Source: Hymenobacter plasmatis (GTDB lineage: Bacteria; Bacteroidota; Bacteroidia; Cytophagales; Hymenobacteraceae). Taken from it: a stretch of DNA of 64,000 bases. The notes under the pieces are model-generated. The model saw only the letters and a list, made by a program, of their open reading frames with translations. It had not been told where the DNA came from and searched no databases. Location: assembly GCF_020711255.1 (NCBI RefSeq), contig NZ_JAJFAW010000022.1:42289-106288 (forward strand), in the 5' to 3' direction. Within the stretch, counting starts at the first letter, position 1; each line of letters starts with the position of its first letter. Shown here in pieces: positions 8,680 through 16,505 of the stretch. The position numbers were made by a program, and so were the translations under genes.

Positions 8680-8756
8680 GGCGGGAAGCAGAACGGTAGG
8701 GGGCAGACGAAAGGCAAGCTACTACCGTTGTGGTTTTGAGTTGCAGCCGCAACTGG

Positions 8757-10115
8757 TTACCCCAAGGTCAGCTCCCGCTGCTGAAGCATGCGGTAGATGG
8801 TAGACTTGCCGATGCGCAGCCGGGCGGCCACGGCCAGCACGTCGCCACCCATCTCATCGAGGCACGCTTGCACGATGGCCGTGGTTTGCTCGCGCAGCGA
8901 GAGTTGGCTGCCGGGGCCTACCGCGGCCGGCCCCGCGCGCAGGGGCAGGTCGGCGGCCTGAATCTGCTCGCCATCGGCCAGCACGGCGGCCAGCTCCACC
9001 ACGGCCTTTAGCTCGCGCACATTGCCGGGGAAAGGATGCTCCAGTAGCCGGGTGCGGGCGCTGTCGGTGAGCTGCCGCGGCGGCAGGTTGTTGAGGGCGC
9101 AAAACTCGCCGATGAAGGCCTGGGCCAGCAGCAGAATGTCATGGCCGCGCTGGCGCAGGGGTGGCAGCACAATGGGCAGGCCCAGCAGGCGGTAGTACAG
9201 GTCTTCGCGGAAGCGGCCGGCTTGCACTTCGGCCAGCAGGTCGCAGTGGGTCGCCACTATTAGGCGCACGTCGAAGGCCACCGTTTGGCTGCCGCCCACG
9301 CGGGTGACTTCGCGCTCCTGCAGCACGCGCAGCAGCTTGGCCTGCAGGCTGGGCTCGAGGTCGGCTATTTCGTCCAGAAACAGGGTGCCGCCGTGGGCTT
9401 CTTCCAGCCGGCCCACGCGCCGCGCCACTGCTCCGGTAAAGGCACCTTTCTCGTGCCCAAACAGCTCGCTTTCCACCAGCTCGCGCGGGATGGCGGCCAT
9501 GTTCACGGCCACAAACGGCTGCCCGGCCCGGCTGGATTGGTAATGAATGGCTTTGGCTACCAGCTCCTTGCCGGTGCCCGTCTCGCCGCTCACGCTTACC
9601 GTGATGGTGGTGCGGGCCGCTTTGGCGATGAGCGTTTGCACCAGCTGCACCGAGGCGTGCTCGCCCAGAATGGCTTGGCCGGGGCTGTAGCGGCTGCCGA
9701 TTTGCTTGCGCAGCTGGGTGTTTTCGCGGCGCAGGCGCACCTGCTGCTCCACCTTGCTCACCAGGTTCCAGAGGCGGTCGAGCGTGTTTTCGTCCTTCAC
9801 CAGGTAGTCGTAGGCGCCCTGGCGCAGCATGCTTACGGCAGTGGCCACGTTTTCCTGGCCCGAAATCACGATGACTTCCGTGTTGGGCAGCCGCTCTTTA
9901 ATCTGCCGCAGCACCTGCTCGCCTTTGGCATCGGGCAAGGAATAATCGAGGGTGATAAAATCCGGCTGCTGGCCCAGCTGCTCCAGGCAAGCGCGGGCGG
10001 TGGTAAAGCGCTGCACGCTGTTGTTGGGGTTTTGGCCCAGGCGGTGCAGCAGCAGCTCCCCGTACCATTGGTTGTCTTCGACTACGAAAATTTTGAAGGG
10101 TAGAAAGGATGCCAT
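8757..10115 (-). CDS. Sigma-54-dependent response regulator (NtrC family)
   Basis: A 452-residue activator with a receiver, an AAA+ domain and a Fis-type helix-turn-helix. The receiver has FVVEDNQ and FITLDYSLPD (Asp near 56). The AAA+ Walker A is GETGTGKELVAK (near 178). The sigma-54 contact loop GAFTGA is intact in HEKGAFTGAVARR, and Walker B is GGTLFLDEIADL. The C-terminus VAARLRIGKSTIYRMLQQ is the DNA-binding helix pair. The ATG at 10115 (MASFLPFKIF) is preferred over 10142, as the receiver fold starts there. It is the first gene of an operon with the hybrid kinase 77 bases downstream. A candidate sigma-54 promoter faces away at 10420. Confidence 0.93.
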   Translation of the reverse strand: MASFLPFKIFVVEDNQWYGELLLHRLGQNPNNSVQRFTTARACLEQLGQQPDFITLDYSLPDAKGEQVLRQIKERLPNTEVIVISGQENVATAVSMLRQGAYDYLVKDENTLDRLWNLVSKVEQQVRLRRENTQLRKQIGSRYSPGQAILGEHASVQLVQTLIAKAARTTITVSVSGETGTGKELVAKAIHYQSSRAGQPFVAVNMAAIPRELVESELFGHEKGAFTGAVARRVGRLEEAHGGTLFLDEIADLEPSLQAKLLRVLQEREVTRVGGSQTVAFDVRLIVATHCDLLAEVQAGRFREDLYYRLLGLPIVLPPLRQRGHDILLLAQAFIGEFCALNNLPPRQLTDSARTRLLEHPFPGNVRELKAVVELAAVLADGEQIQAADLPLRAGPAAVGPGSQLSLREQTTAIVQACLDEMGGDVLAVAARLRIGKSTIYRMLQQRELTLG

Positions 10116-10483
10116 AGCCGATATGCTCAAGTAAAGGCCCACCCGGACCAGGAATCATATTGCTACCAATAGTAAGCAGAACCTTGAGACAGTGTCCTTA
10201 TCGGAAATATTATATCGTAAAAATAACAAGTAATATCTTTGTTGGGCGAAAAAACAGTTACAAAATGAGGTACATACGAAGTGTATACTCGAGCGGATTG
10301 AGCTGGATTAAATAGTTTATTCCCGGTTTAGGAACAAAGTCCCAAAGTGGGAATGCTCAGCAGTGGATTGCTAACCGTATCTGTTTGATTCTGAGTTGTC
10401 GGAACAAGGTGGCTTGGCATGGCCGCGGAATTGCAGGAAATGGCGCGGCACCGTGCCAACTCCTGAAATATTTTTTATCCGCC
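10116..10483. other. Divergent regulatory region between the sigma-54 activator and a T9SS gene
   Basis: This gap has no gene. It is AT-rich from about 10150 to 10330, and holds an inverted repeat ATATTA...TAATAT around 10207-10237 and a second, TCCCA-AAG-TGGGA, at 10340-10352. A -24/-12 type promoter is at 10420-10435. The arrangement is what an activator-controlled promoter with upstream binding sites would look like. Confidence 0.45.
10420..10435 (+). promoter_or_regulatory. Candidate sigma-54 (-24/-12) promoter
   Basis: TGGCCGCGGAATTGCA has the TGGC and TTGCA boxes with ten bases between the invariant GG and GC, as sigma-54 RNA polymerase requires; the middle positions do not match the fuller consensus. 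Transcription would begin near 10446, leaving a leader of about 38 bases before the ATG at 10484. The sigma-54 activator gene lies divergently 305 bases away. Confidence 0.45.
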
Positions 10484-12721
10484 ATGCAAGTCTTTACGCT
10501 ACCTCCACTCGCACGCACCCAGTTCCGGGCCTGGCTGATTACGGCCCTTATCGTCTTGACCGGCACCAGCGCCGCCCGCGCCGGGGCCATTTATTCGAAC
10601 GACGGGCAGGCCAGTACTTCCAATACTTATAGTGTCGTGAAGGTGGGACCGGTAGTAGTTTCCGAAAACGGCATCGAACACCCCGAGCGCGCTGCCGATG
10701 CCAACCTCACCAACTTTGCCACAATAAACACCGGCCTCGGCATACTCGCTTTCACGAAGCTGCAGCTTGGGCTGAATGCCGGCAGCCCGGGCGGCAGGGC
10801 CGGCGACCGCGCGGGCGTGCTGGTGGGCAACGTGGCCACCAACGACAACTTGGTCAATTTCAATGGGCTCGGCGTTATCCGGCTGCGCACCTACAAGGCC
10901 GGGGCCTTGCAGGAAACCCAGGTAGTGTCGGCCGCCGTGGCCCGCGACATCCTGCTGAGCGGCGACCGGCCCACCCAACTCGAATTCATCGCCGCCAAGG
11001 CCTTTGACCGCATCGACCTGGAAGTAGGCGGCGTGGTGGGGGTGTCCTACAAGCTGAAGGTGTACTATGCCTACGCCGTGCCTTCGCTGATGCAGCAACA
11101 GGCGCGCGGGTTGATTTCGCGGTTCTCGGGGGCCGGCAGCGCCCTGGCTCCCTACTACGGCACGGGCACGGGTGGAGTCGGCGTGCTGAGTGCCTGCGTA
11201 GGGGCGGGCATTTACAACCCTGAAAATGCGGTGGATAATGACCTGAGCAATTATGCGACCTTCAACAGCCTGGCTACGGTTTCCTGTCCTTCGGCCCTGA
11301 CCGTGAAACTGGAAGGTGCCCGGCCGGCGCCGGCCGGCTACTACGCCGGGTTTGTGATTGGCAGCGATGGCGTGCTCGATGCCAGCGTGTTGTCGGGCCT
11401 GCGCGTGACGACTTATCTCAACGGGGTGGCGCAGGAGTCGTACACCGGCGCGGGCGTGCTGGAACTCCGCGTGCTGCCCGATGGCAAAACGCAGGTGAGC
11501 TTCCCCACGGACTTCCCGTTTGATGCTGTAAAGATTGAGCGGGTGGGGCTGCTGACGGTGCTCGACAACCTGGAAATCTACTACGGCTTTGGCGTGGAGC
11601 CCAAGGCGTTTGAGGGCACAACGGAAGTTCTCTCCGACTTCACCCCCAACCAAACGGCGGGGCATTACGAAGTGAAAAGCAATTCGGTCGTGTGCCTTAC
11701 CAGCTGCGGCGTCTTGAATCCCGCCGGCGCGGCCGACAATGACCCCAACACCCAAGCCGTTATCACCGTCCCAACCTCGGTGCTATCCAATGTGGAGCTG
11801 AAGCTGGACCTCAACGGTACCGGTACCAACGTGGGGCAGGCCGGCAACCGCGCCGGCATGGTGATTGGCGACGGCATTAATCTGCTCGATGTGACGCTGC
11901 TGGACCGCATTACCCTCACTACCTACGACGCCGCCGGCAAGGTGCTGGAAAGCGCCTCGGGCCGGTCCCTGCTCTCGCTGAACCTGCTGCCCGATGGCCG
12001 CCAGGAGCTGTCGTTTCTCACCACCCAGAACTTTGCTTCGGTGCAGCTCAGCGTGGCCGGGGGCGTGTCGGCCCTGGTTAATATCCCCATCAGCTATGCC
12101 TTTGCCGACGACCGCAGCGGTGGCTTGCCCTCGCTCATCGTCCCGCTGCCCGTTGAGCTAACTGCCTTCAGCGGCCGGTGGGCCAACGGGGCCGCTGAGC
12201 TAAATTGGGCTACTGCGTCGGAAAAGAACAGCAGCCATTTTGTGGTGGAGCGCTCCACCGGCCGCGAGGCAGCTTTCCAGGCCGTGGGCCAGGTAAAATC
12301 GGCAGGCAACAGCACCAGCCTCAAGCGCTACCAGCTGCGCGATGCCGAAGCCGCCGCCCAGGGCGTGGCCATTCTGTACTACCGCCTGCGGCAGGTGGAT
12401 TTGGATGGCCAGCAGGTGTATTCGCCGGTCGTGTCGGTGGTGGTAGGTGCGCGCACGGCAGCAGCCCCCGGGCTAGAGGTATACCCCAACCCCGCCGCCG
12501 ATGCCAACGCGGTGACGGTGCAATGCCCCAATTTGCCGGCGACTGGCGGCCTGGTGCAAGTCTACTCGCAGCTGGGCCAAGTCGTGAGCCAGCAGCAAGT
12601 CACGGAAGGGGCGGCTAGCCTCGCACTGCCGGGGCTGGCGCCCGGCCTCTACCACGTGGTGCTGCGCAGCGCGGCCGGCCAAACGCTGGCCACGCAGCGG
12701 CTGGTGGTAGTGGGCCAGTAG
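10484..12721 (+). CDS. Large T9SS type A cargo protein with three repeated modules
   Basis: A 745-residue secreted protein. The ATG at 10484 begins MQVFTLPPLARTQF and a hydrophobic signal segment ending SAARA. Three modules of about 170-190 residues follow, each opening with a shared line: IEHPERAADANLTNFATI, IYNPENAVDNDLSNYATF and VLNPAGAADNDPNTQAVI. Each continues with a jelly-roll-like pattern (RAGxxxG, LxTYxxG, LLPDGxxxxSF), recalling discoidin/F5-F8-like domains. Next come the FN3-like module LPVELTAFSGRWANGAAELN (near residue 555) and the sorting domain LEVYPNPAADANAVTV. It is probably surface-exposed or secreted, and the ligand is unknown. It may be controlled by the sigma-54 system next door. 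Confidence 0.85.
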   Translation: MQVFTLPPLARTQFRAWLITALIVLTGTSAARAGAIYSNDGQASTSNTYSVVKVGPVVVSENGIEHPERAADANLTNFATINTGLGILAFTKLQLGLNAGSPGGRAGDRAGVLVGNVATNDNLVNFNGLGVIRLRTYKAGALQETQVVSAAVARDILLSGDRPTQLEFIAAKAFDRIDLEVGGVVGVSYKLKVYYAYAVPSLMQQQARGLISRFSGAGSALAPYYGTGTGGVGVLSACVGAGIYNPENAVDNDLSNYATFNSLATVSCPSALTVKLEGARPAPAGYYAGFVIGSDGVLDASVLSGLRVTTYLNGVAQESYTGAGVLELRVLPDGKTQVSFPTDFPFDAVKIERVGLLTVLDNLEIYYGFGVEPKAFEGTTEVLSDFTPNQTAGHYEVKSNSVVCLTSCGVLNPAGAADNDPNTQAVITVPTSVLSNVELKLDLNGTGTNVGQAGNRAGMVIGDGINLLDVTLLDRITLTTYDAAGKVLESASGRSLLSLNLLPDGRQELSFLTTQNFASVQLSVAGGVSALVNIPISYAFADDRSGGLPSLIVPLPVELTAFSGRWANGAAELNWATASEKNSSHFVVERSTGREAAFQAVGQVKSAGNSTSLKRYQLRDAEAAAQGVAILYYRLRQVDLDGQQVYSPVVSVVVGARTAAAPGLEVYPNPAADANAVTVQCPNLPATGGLVQVYSQLGQVVSQQQVTEGAASLALPGLAPGLYHVVLRSAAGQTLATQRLVVVGQ

Positions 12722-13036
12722 GTGGGCATTGCCGGCTAAGGCCGGTCTTGCCAGAATTTATAGAGAAGGGCCCCGCTGGCATTGCCGGCGGGGCCCTTCT
12801 GCTGTGGGACTATGGCCAGTGGGATGCGCAGGTCCGGACAAGCATACCCCTTAAAACAGCCAGTAAGTAGGTAGCGGCGAAGGCTAAAATTGGAAGAGTA
12901 AAAAACACATAATGTTATTAGAATATTAATTGGCGGCTGGGAAGTATAAACGTAACATTGCTCTAACAGTGAAGCAATTCCAGCGGAGGACTTTTGCGCT
13001 TACTGTCCACCTTCACCATTTTCTCTTTCTCATTAC
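12722..13036. other. Intergenic region before the nuclease gene
   Basis: It contains a hairpin at 12764-12800 that closes the preceding gene, then an AT-rich stretch from about 12890 that probably carries the nuclease promoter. I see no gene. Confidence 0.5.
12764..12800 (+). terminator. Hairpin terminator of the large T9SS gene
   Basis: AGAAGGGCCCCGC pairs perfectly with GCGGGGCCCTTCT around an 11-base loop, 43 bases after the stop. The T tract is poor, so efficiency is uncertain. Confidence 0.6.
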
Positions 13037-13921
13037 ATGAAGCTAACTTTTACTCGCCTCGGTAGCCTCGCGCTGCTCGCGGCCCTAGCCACTTCTTGCT
13101 CCAAAGAAGAGCTGACTACTCCCGCTAACCCCACCGCCGCGGTGGTAAGCCAAGACGCTACTCGCGACAACAACCTGGCCATGGGCAACCCCAGCGGGGC
13201 CGTGACGGATGCCACCAACTACCCGAACAACTACCTGATGACCAAAACCCAGTACACCATGTCGTACAGCCGCGACAAGGGTAAGCCCAACTGGGTGAGC
13301 TGGCACCTGAGCAGCGCCTGGCTGGGCAGCACCCCGCGCCAGGACAACTTCGCCGCCGACAATACCCTGCCCAGCACCTGGTACCACGTGGGCAGCACCA
13401 GCTACAGCGGCTCGGGCTTTGACCGCGGCCACATCTGCCCCTCGGCCGACCGCACCGGCTCCGTGGCCGACAACTCGGCCACCTTCCTCATGACCAACAT
13501 GATGCCGCAGGCCCCCACCAACAACCAGCAAACCTGGGCGGGCCTCGAAAACTACGCGCGCACCCTGGTGGGCCAGGGCTATGAGTGCTACATCATTGCC
13601 GGCAGCTACGGCACCGGTGGCACCGGCTCGGCGGGCTACGCCACCACCATCAACAGCGGCCACATCACCGTGCCCAGCAACTGCTGGAAAGTGCTGGTGG
13701 TGCTGCCCGAAGGCAGCTCCGACGCCAGCCGCGTGACCACGAGCACCCGCGTCATCGCCGTGAACATGCCCAACACCAACTCCATTGGCACGGCCTGGGG
13801 CGCATACCGCACTACGGTGGACGCCATTGAGTCGGCCACCGGCTACGACATCCTGTCGGCCGTGTCGAGCACGGTGCAGGCCACCATCGAGTCGAAAGTA
13901 GACACCGGCCCCACGAGCTGA
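13037..13921 (+). CDS. DNA/RNA non-specific endonuclease (NucA family), lipoprotein
   Basis: A 294-residue secreted nuclease that would hydrolyse single- and double-stranded DNA and RNA. The N-terminus is a lipoprotein signal: a basic start, then LALLAALATSCSKEE with the lipobox cysteine near residue 21. The nuclease motif FDRGHICPSADRTG contains the catalytic histidine of the beta-beta-alpha metal fold, and MTNMMPQAPTNNQQTW supplies the metal-binding asparagine. The family usually begins with a line like SYSRDKGKPNWVSWHL, which is present. It stands alone between two terminators. Nutrient scavenging of nucleic acids at the outer membrane is the likely job. Confidence 0.93.
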   Translation: MKLTFTRLGSLALLAALATSCSKEELTTPANPTAAVVSQDATRDNNLAMGNPSGAVTDATNYPNNYLMTKTQYTMSYSRDKGKPNWVSWHLSSAWLGSTPRQDNFAADNTLPSTWYHVGSTSYSGSGFDRGHICPSADRTGSVADNSATFLMTNMMPQAPTNNQQTWAGLENYARTLVGQGYECYIIAGSYGTGGTGSAGYATTINSGHITVPSNCWKVLVVLPEGSSDASRVTTSTRVIAVNMPNTNSIGTAWGAYRTTVDAIESATGYDILSAVSSTVQATIESKVDTGPTS

Positions 13922-13959
13922 TTAGTGCCGCGTTAGCGGCGGACTGCTCCGCTGGATAA

Positions 13960-13997
13960 AAAAGCCCGTGACCCCCGGCTGGGAGTCACGGGCTTTT
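13960..13997 (+). terminator. Terminator of the nuclease gene
   Basis: AAAAGCCCGTGAC pairs perfectly with GTCACGGGCTTTT around a 12-base loop, 38 bases after the stop at 13921. Confidence 0.9.
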
Positions 13998-14245
13998 AAT
14001 TGCCTGATAATTGGCGCCCTACTAAAAAGGGCAGATTGTAGCGGAATAAAGAGCCAAAGTTACAGCGTAAAGCAGATGCATCGCAATCGGTGGCCGGAGC
14101 TTAAAAAAAGATTTTCAACCATTTGGCTCAAGTAATCTCGGCTATCTCTTTGCAATCGCAGAAAAAGCAGGCCATAATCTTTTGCCAAGAAACAGCCCAA
14201 TAAAAACTTAACATTACCGATGAATTACAGCTCGACATGATTCCG

Positions 14246-14253
14246 TAATTTTG
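14246..14253 (+). promoter_or_regulatory. Bacteroidetes -7 promoter box (TAATTTTG)
   Basis: TAATTTTG is an exact match to TAnnTTTG. It implies a start near 14260 and a long leader of about 215 bases before the ATG at 14478. Confidence 0.6.
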
Positions 14254-14259
14254 CATCGT

Positions 14260-14477
14260 GCTTCAACCCAAACACCCGTTGATGAAGCGCGGGACCCTGC
14301 TCAACAGTGGCCCGCGAGAGGACCAAAAGGTCTTCGCCGCCGTTGGTTTTGCCGATTTGTCTTCCGTTTTTTCTGGTTGTTGCCCCGCCGCCGTTTCGTG
14401 ATTCGAAACGGTTTTTTTATGTCCAGTCGGGTCGGTTTACCCTGCCAACTCTTTTAACGCCCACACAAAAGAAAATT
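14260..14477 (+). promoter_or_regulatory. Structured 5' leader with possible attenuator
   Basis: The leader contains a small GACC-AAAA-GGTC hairpin (about 14318-14330) and an intrinsic-terminator shape at 14391-14418 that stops 60 bases short of the gene. An upstream CCGTTT at about 14364 could pair with the descending arm GAAACGG in place of the terminator stem, giving an alternative fold. This is the pattern of transcription attenuation. No leader peptide with an ATG and repeated Asn codons, and no T-box consensus, was found, so the signal is unknown. Confidence 0.4.
14391..14418 (+). terminator. Terminator-like hairpin inside the leader
   Basis: CCGTTTCG, loop TGATT, CGAAACGG, then seven T residues. 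It is a perfect 8-bp stem with a T tract located between promoter and start codon, so it would cut transcription before the gene unless relieved. Confidence 0.7.
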
Positions 14478-15521
14478 ATGGACACCAACACGCTCACTCC
14501 CACCGTAGCCGCAGCCACCCTGTCTTCGTCGTCGGCCCACGCTGGCAACCGCAACCTGAGCACCGACCCCAAGCGGATGGCGGTAATCAAGGTATGGGAC
14601 GCCATGATGCGCGGTGCCCGCAAGTACTGCGAGCAGGAAGGCTTCGTGACCGTCCACAACATGCCCCACATCGTGGGCGTGACCGGCGCGTGCGAGAACA
14701 CGGACACGCTGTTCACCCTGGACTGGTACGACGGCAAGAAGATGTTCCTGCCCCAGTCGAACCAGCTCTACATCGAGATGCTGACCCAGGCCGTGGAAGG
14801 CGGCCGCGTATGCGGCGAAATCCAGAGCTTCCGCAAGGAGCTGAACGCTGATAACCGCCGCCTGGCGCAGTTCACCCTGTTCGAAATTGAGCACCTCGGC
14901 GACCTCGACGAGCTGCTGGGCCACCTGAGCGGCATCGTGCGCACGGCAGCCAACGAAGTAGCCACCAAGTGCGCGAAGGAGCTGGCCCTGTTCGGCCGCA
15001 ACGCCGAAGACCTGGTTGACCTCACCTTCAAGCGCATGACCTACGCCGAAGCCATCGAGCTGCTGAAGCCCAACGGCTTCCCCGACCTGCAGTGGGGCGA
15101 CGACCTGGGCGCTGAAGAAGAAGGCCGCCTCACTGAGCTGGAAGGCCCCATCTTCATCACGCACTACCCGGCCGACATCAAGTTCTTCAACATGCGCAAC
15201 AACGACGACGACCCCCGCGTGGTGAACTCCTCCGACTTGCTGCTGCCGCTGTCGGGCGAATCGGCTGGTTCGGCCGAGCGCGAGTTCGACGGGGCCAAGC
15301 TACGCCACAAGCTGGAAACCAGCTCAATGCTGGCCGGTCTCATCCGCCAGGGCATGAAGCTGGAGGACTTCGAGTGGTACCTGAGCTTCCACGAGGAGCA
15401 CGACGTGAAGCTGCACTCCGGTGCCGGCGTGGGCATGGCCCGCGTGGCCCAGTTCATCCTCGGCCAGACCGACATCCGCGAGTGCGTGCCCTTCCTAATT
15501 AACCGTGACAACGTAATTTAA
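14478..15521 (+). CDS. AsnRS-like class II synthetase core without anticodon domain (asparagine synthetase A-like)
   Basis: A 347-residue class II aminoacyl-tRNA synthetase catalytic core. Motif 2 appears as CGEIQSFRKELNADNRRLAQ followed by FTLFEIE, and motif 3 as SGAGVGMARVAQFILGQTDI with RECVPF. Both are closest to the AspRS/AsnRS subclass. The usual N-terminal OB-fold anticodon-binding domain (about 100 residues) is missing; the first 30 residues are a low-complexity Ser/Ala/Thr tail. Archaeal relatives with this architecture make asparagine from aspartate, so that is one possibility; another is a tRNA-independent regulatory or amino-acid ligase role. The ATG at 14478, with A-rich AAAGAAAATT just upstream, is chosen over the longer frame. 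Confidence 0.75.
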   Translation: MDTNTLTPTVAAATLSSSSAHAGNRNLSTDPKRMAVIKVWDAMMRGARKYCEQEGFVTVHNMPHIVGVTGACENTDTLFTLDWYDGKKMFLPQSNQLYIEMLTQAVEGGRVCGEIQSFRKELNADNRRLAQFTLFEIEHLGDLDELLGHLSGIVRTAANEVATKCAKELALFGRNAEDLVDLTFKRMTYAEAIELLKPNGFPDLQWGDDLGAEEEGRLTELEGPIFITHYPADIKFFNMRNNDDDPRVVNSSDLLLPLSGESAGSAEREFDGAKLRHKLETSSMLAGLIRQGMKLEDFEWYLSFHEEHDVKLHSGAGVGMARVAQFILGQTDIRECVPFLINRDNVI

Positions 15522-15547
15522 GGGAATCCTTAGCTGGTGCGCCAGCC

Positions 15548-15598
15548 GAACATCACCCGCAGCGGTCCTTGGGCAGTTGCGGGTGATAGTTCGTTTTT
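15548..15598 (+). terminator. Terminator between the AsnRS-like gene and pyrD
   Basis: ATCACCCGCA pairs with TGCGGGTGAT, extended by GAAC/GTTC at the base, and is followed by a TTTTT run, 27 bases after the stop at 15521. It separates this gene from the pyr genes. Confidence 0.7.
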
Positions 15599-15616
15599 GT
15601 TATTTAAGAACAAGCT

Positions 15617-16465
15617 ATGAAACTAGGCGCCATTACGTTACAAAATTCCGTGTGCTTGGCCGCCGCGCCCTGGGACCTCGACGGCCCGGGCTACGAGCAG
15701 CTGGGTGCCATTTTTACCAAGACCGTGACCATGGAGCCCCGCGCCGGCCTGCCCGGCGACGAAGGCATCCTGCAAGTGGCCGACCAAACCCTGCTCAACC
15801 GCACCGACCTCCGCACTGAGGGAGCCGAGGGGCTGGTGCAGGAGCACCTGCCGCGGCTGCGGCGCTTTGGCGTGCCCGTGTTTGTGAGCATTACGGCCCC
15901 GGGCGTGCCGGGCTTCCGCAAGATTGCGCGCTACCTGCAGCGCGAGGCCGGCGAGCAGCTGGCGGGCGTGGAAGTGTATATCACGGCCCCCAATTCGGGA
16001 GCCGGGGCCGACATCACTGCTCGCCACGTGCGCGAAGCCACCGAGGCCGTGCGCAACGAGCTGCGCGACGACGCGGCCGTGATTGTGAAGCTGCCGCCGT
16101 GGCCCGACCACATCCGGGGCCTGGCCCTGGGCGCCCAGGAAGGCGGTGCCACTGCTTTGGCCGCCACGAATACCTTGAAAGTGCTGCACCTGCCCGCTGA
16201 CCCCAACGCCGCGCCGCTGGTGGGCGGGCTCTCGGGCGAGGCGCTGCGGCCACTGGCCCTGCGCTGCGTGTGGGAGTTGGCCAACGACGAGAAACTGCAG
16301 CTTCCCATCTTCGGAACGGGTGGCATTTTCACCCTTCGTGACGTGCAGGATTACCTGCGCGTGGGCGCCCAGGCCGTGCAAGTGGCCAGTGGCGAATGGT
16401 TGTCGCCTGGCCTCACAGCACGACTTGCTTCTGAGGTGGCTCAACTAGCATCTATTTCTCGCTAA
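15617..16465 (+). CDS. pyrD: Dihydroorotate dehydrogenase family protein
   Basis: A 282-residue FMN-binding TIM barrel. The N-terminus lays out as in class 1 enzymes (MKLGAITLQNSVCLAAAPWD, then GAIFTKTVTMEPRAG). VKLPPWP carries the conserved lysine of the family, and IFGTGGIFTLRDVQDYLRVG with AQAVQVAS forms the C-terminal phosphate/FMN site. It is shorter than many class 1 enzymes (about 300-310) and the active-site base region (PNSGAGADI in place of the usual N-CPN) is atypical, so the exact substrate is less certain. It heads a pyrD-pyrF-pyrE run, which strongly supports a role in UMP synthesis. Confidence 0.75.
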   Translation: MKLGAITLQNSVCLAAAPWDLDGPGYEQLGAIFTKTVTMEPRAGLPGDEGILQVADQTLLNRTDLRTEGAEGLVQEHLPRLRRFGVPVFVSITAPGVPGFRKIARYLQREAGEQLAGVEVYITAPNSGAGADITARHVREATEAVRNELRDDAAVIVKLPPWPDHIRGLALGAQEGGATALAATNTLKVLHLPADPNAAPLVGGLSGEALRPLALRCVWELANDEKLQLPIFGTGGIFTLRDVQDYLRVGAQAVQVASGEWLSPGLTARLASEVAQLASISR

Positions 16466-16505
16466 ACTCGCGCTTCTGTTTCATCAACTCTTCCCACCCA
16501 TACCG

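Larger units (their letters stand above)
13922..14477. other. Long intergenic region and leader before the AsnRS-like gene
   Basis: It carries the nuclease terminator (13960-13997), an AT-rich stretch without an evident gene, a clear -7 promoter box at 14246-14253, and a transcribed leader of about 215 bases with an internal terminator-like hairpin at 14391-14418. The frame running through the leader from 14307 is rejected as coding because it begins with a TTG-like start and is basic, low-complexity translation of structured RNA. Confidence 0.55.

Noticed and set aside
14260..14477. T-box riboswitch in the leader of the AsnRS-like gene
   Set aside because: No conserved T-box core (AGGGTGGNACCGCG-type) or stem I features were found; T-boxes are mainly a Firmicutes device.
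14307..14477. N-terminal extension of the AsnRS-like protein
   Set aside because: The 57 extra residues translate the structured leader, including the terminator hairpin, and are unlike any class II synthetase.
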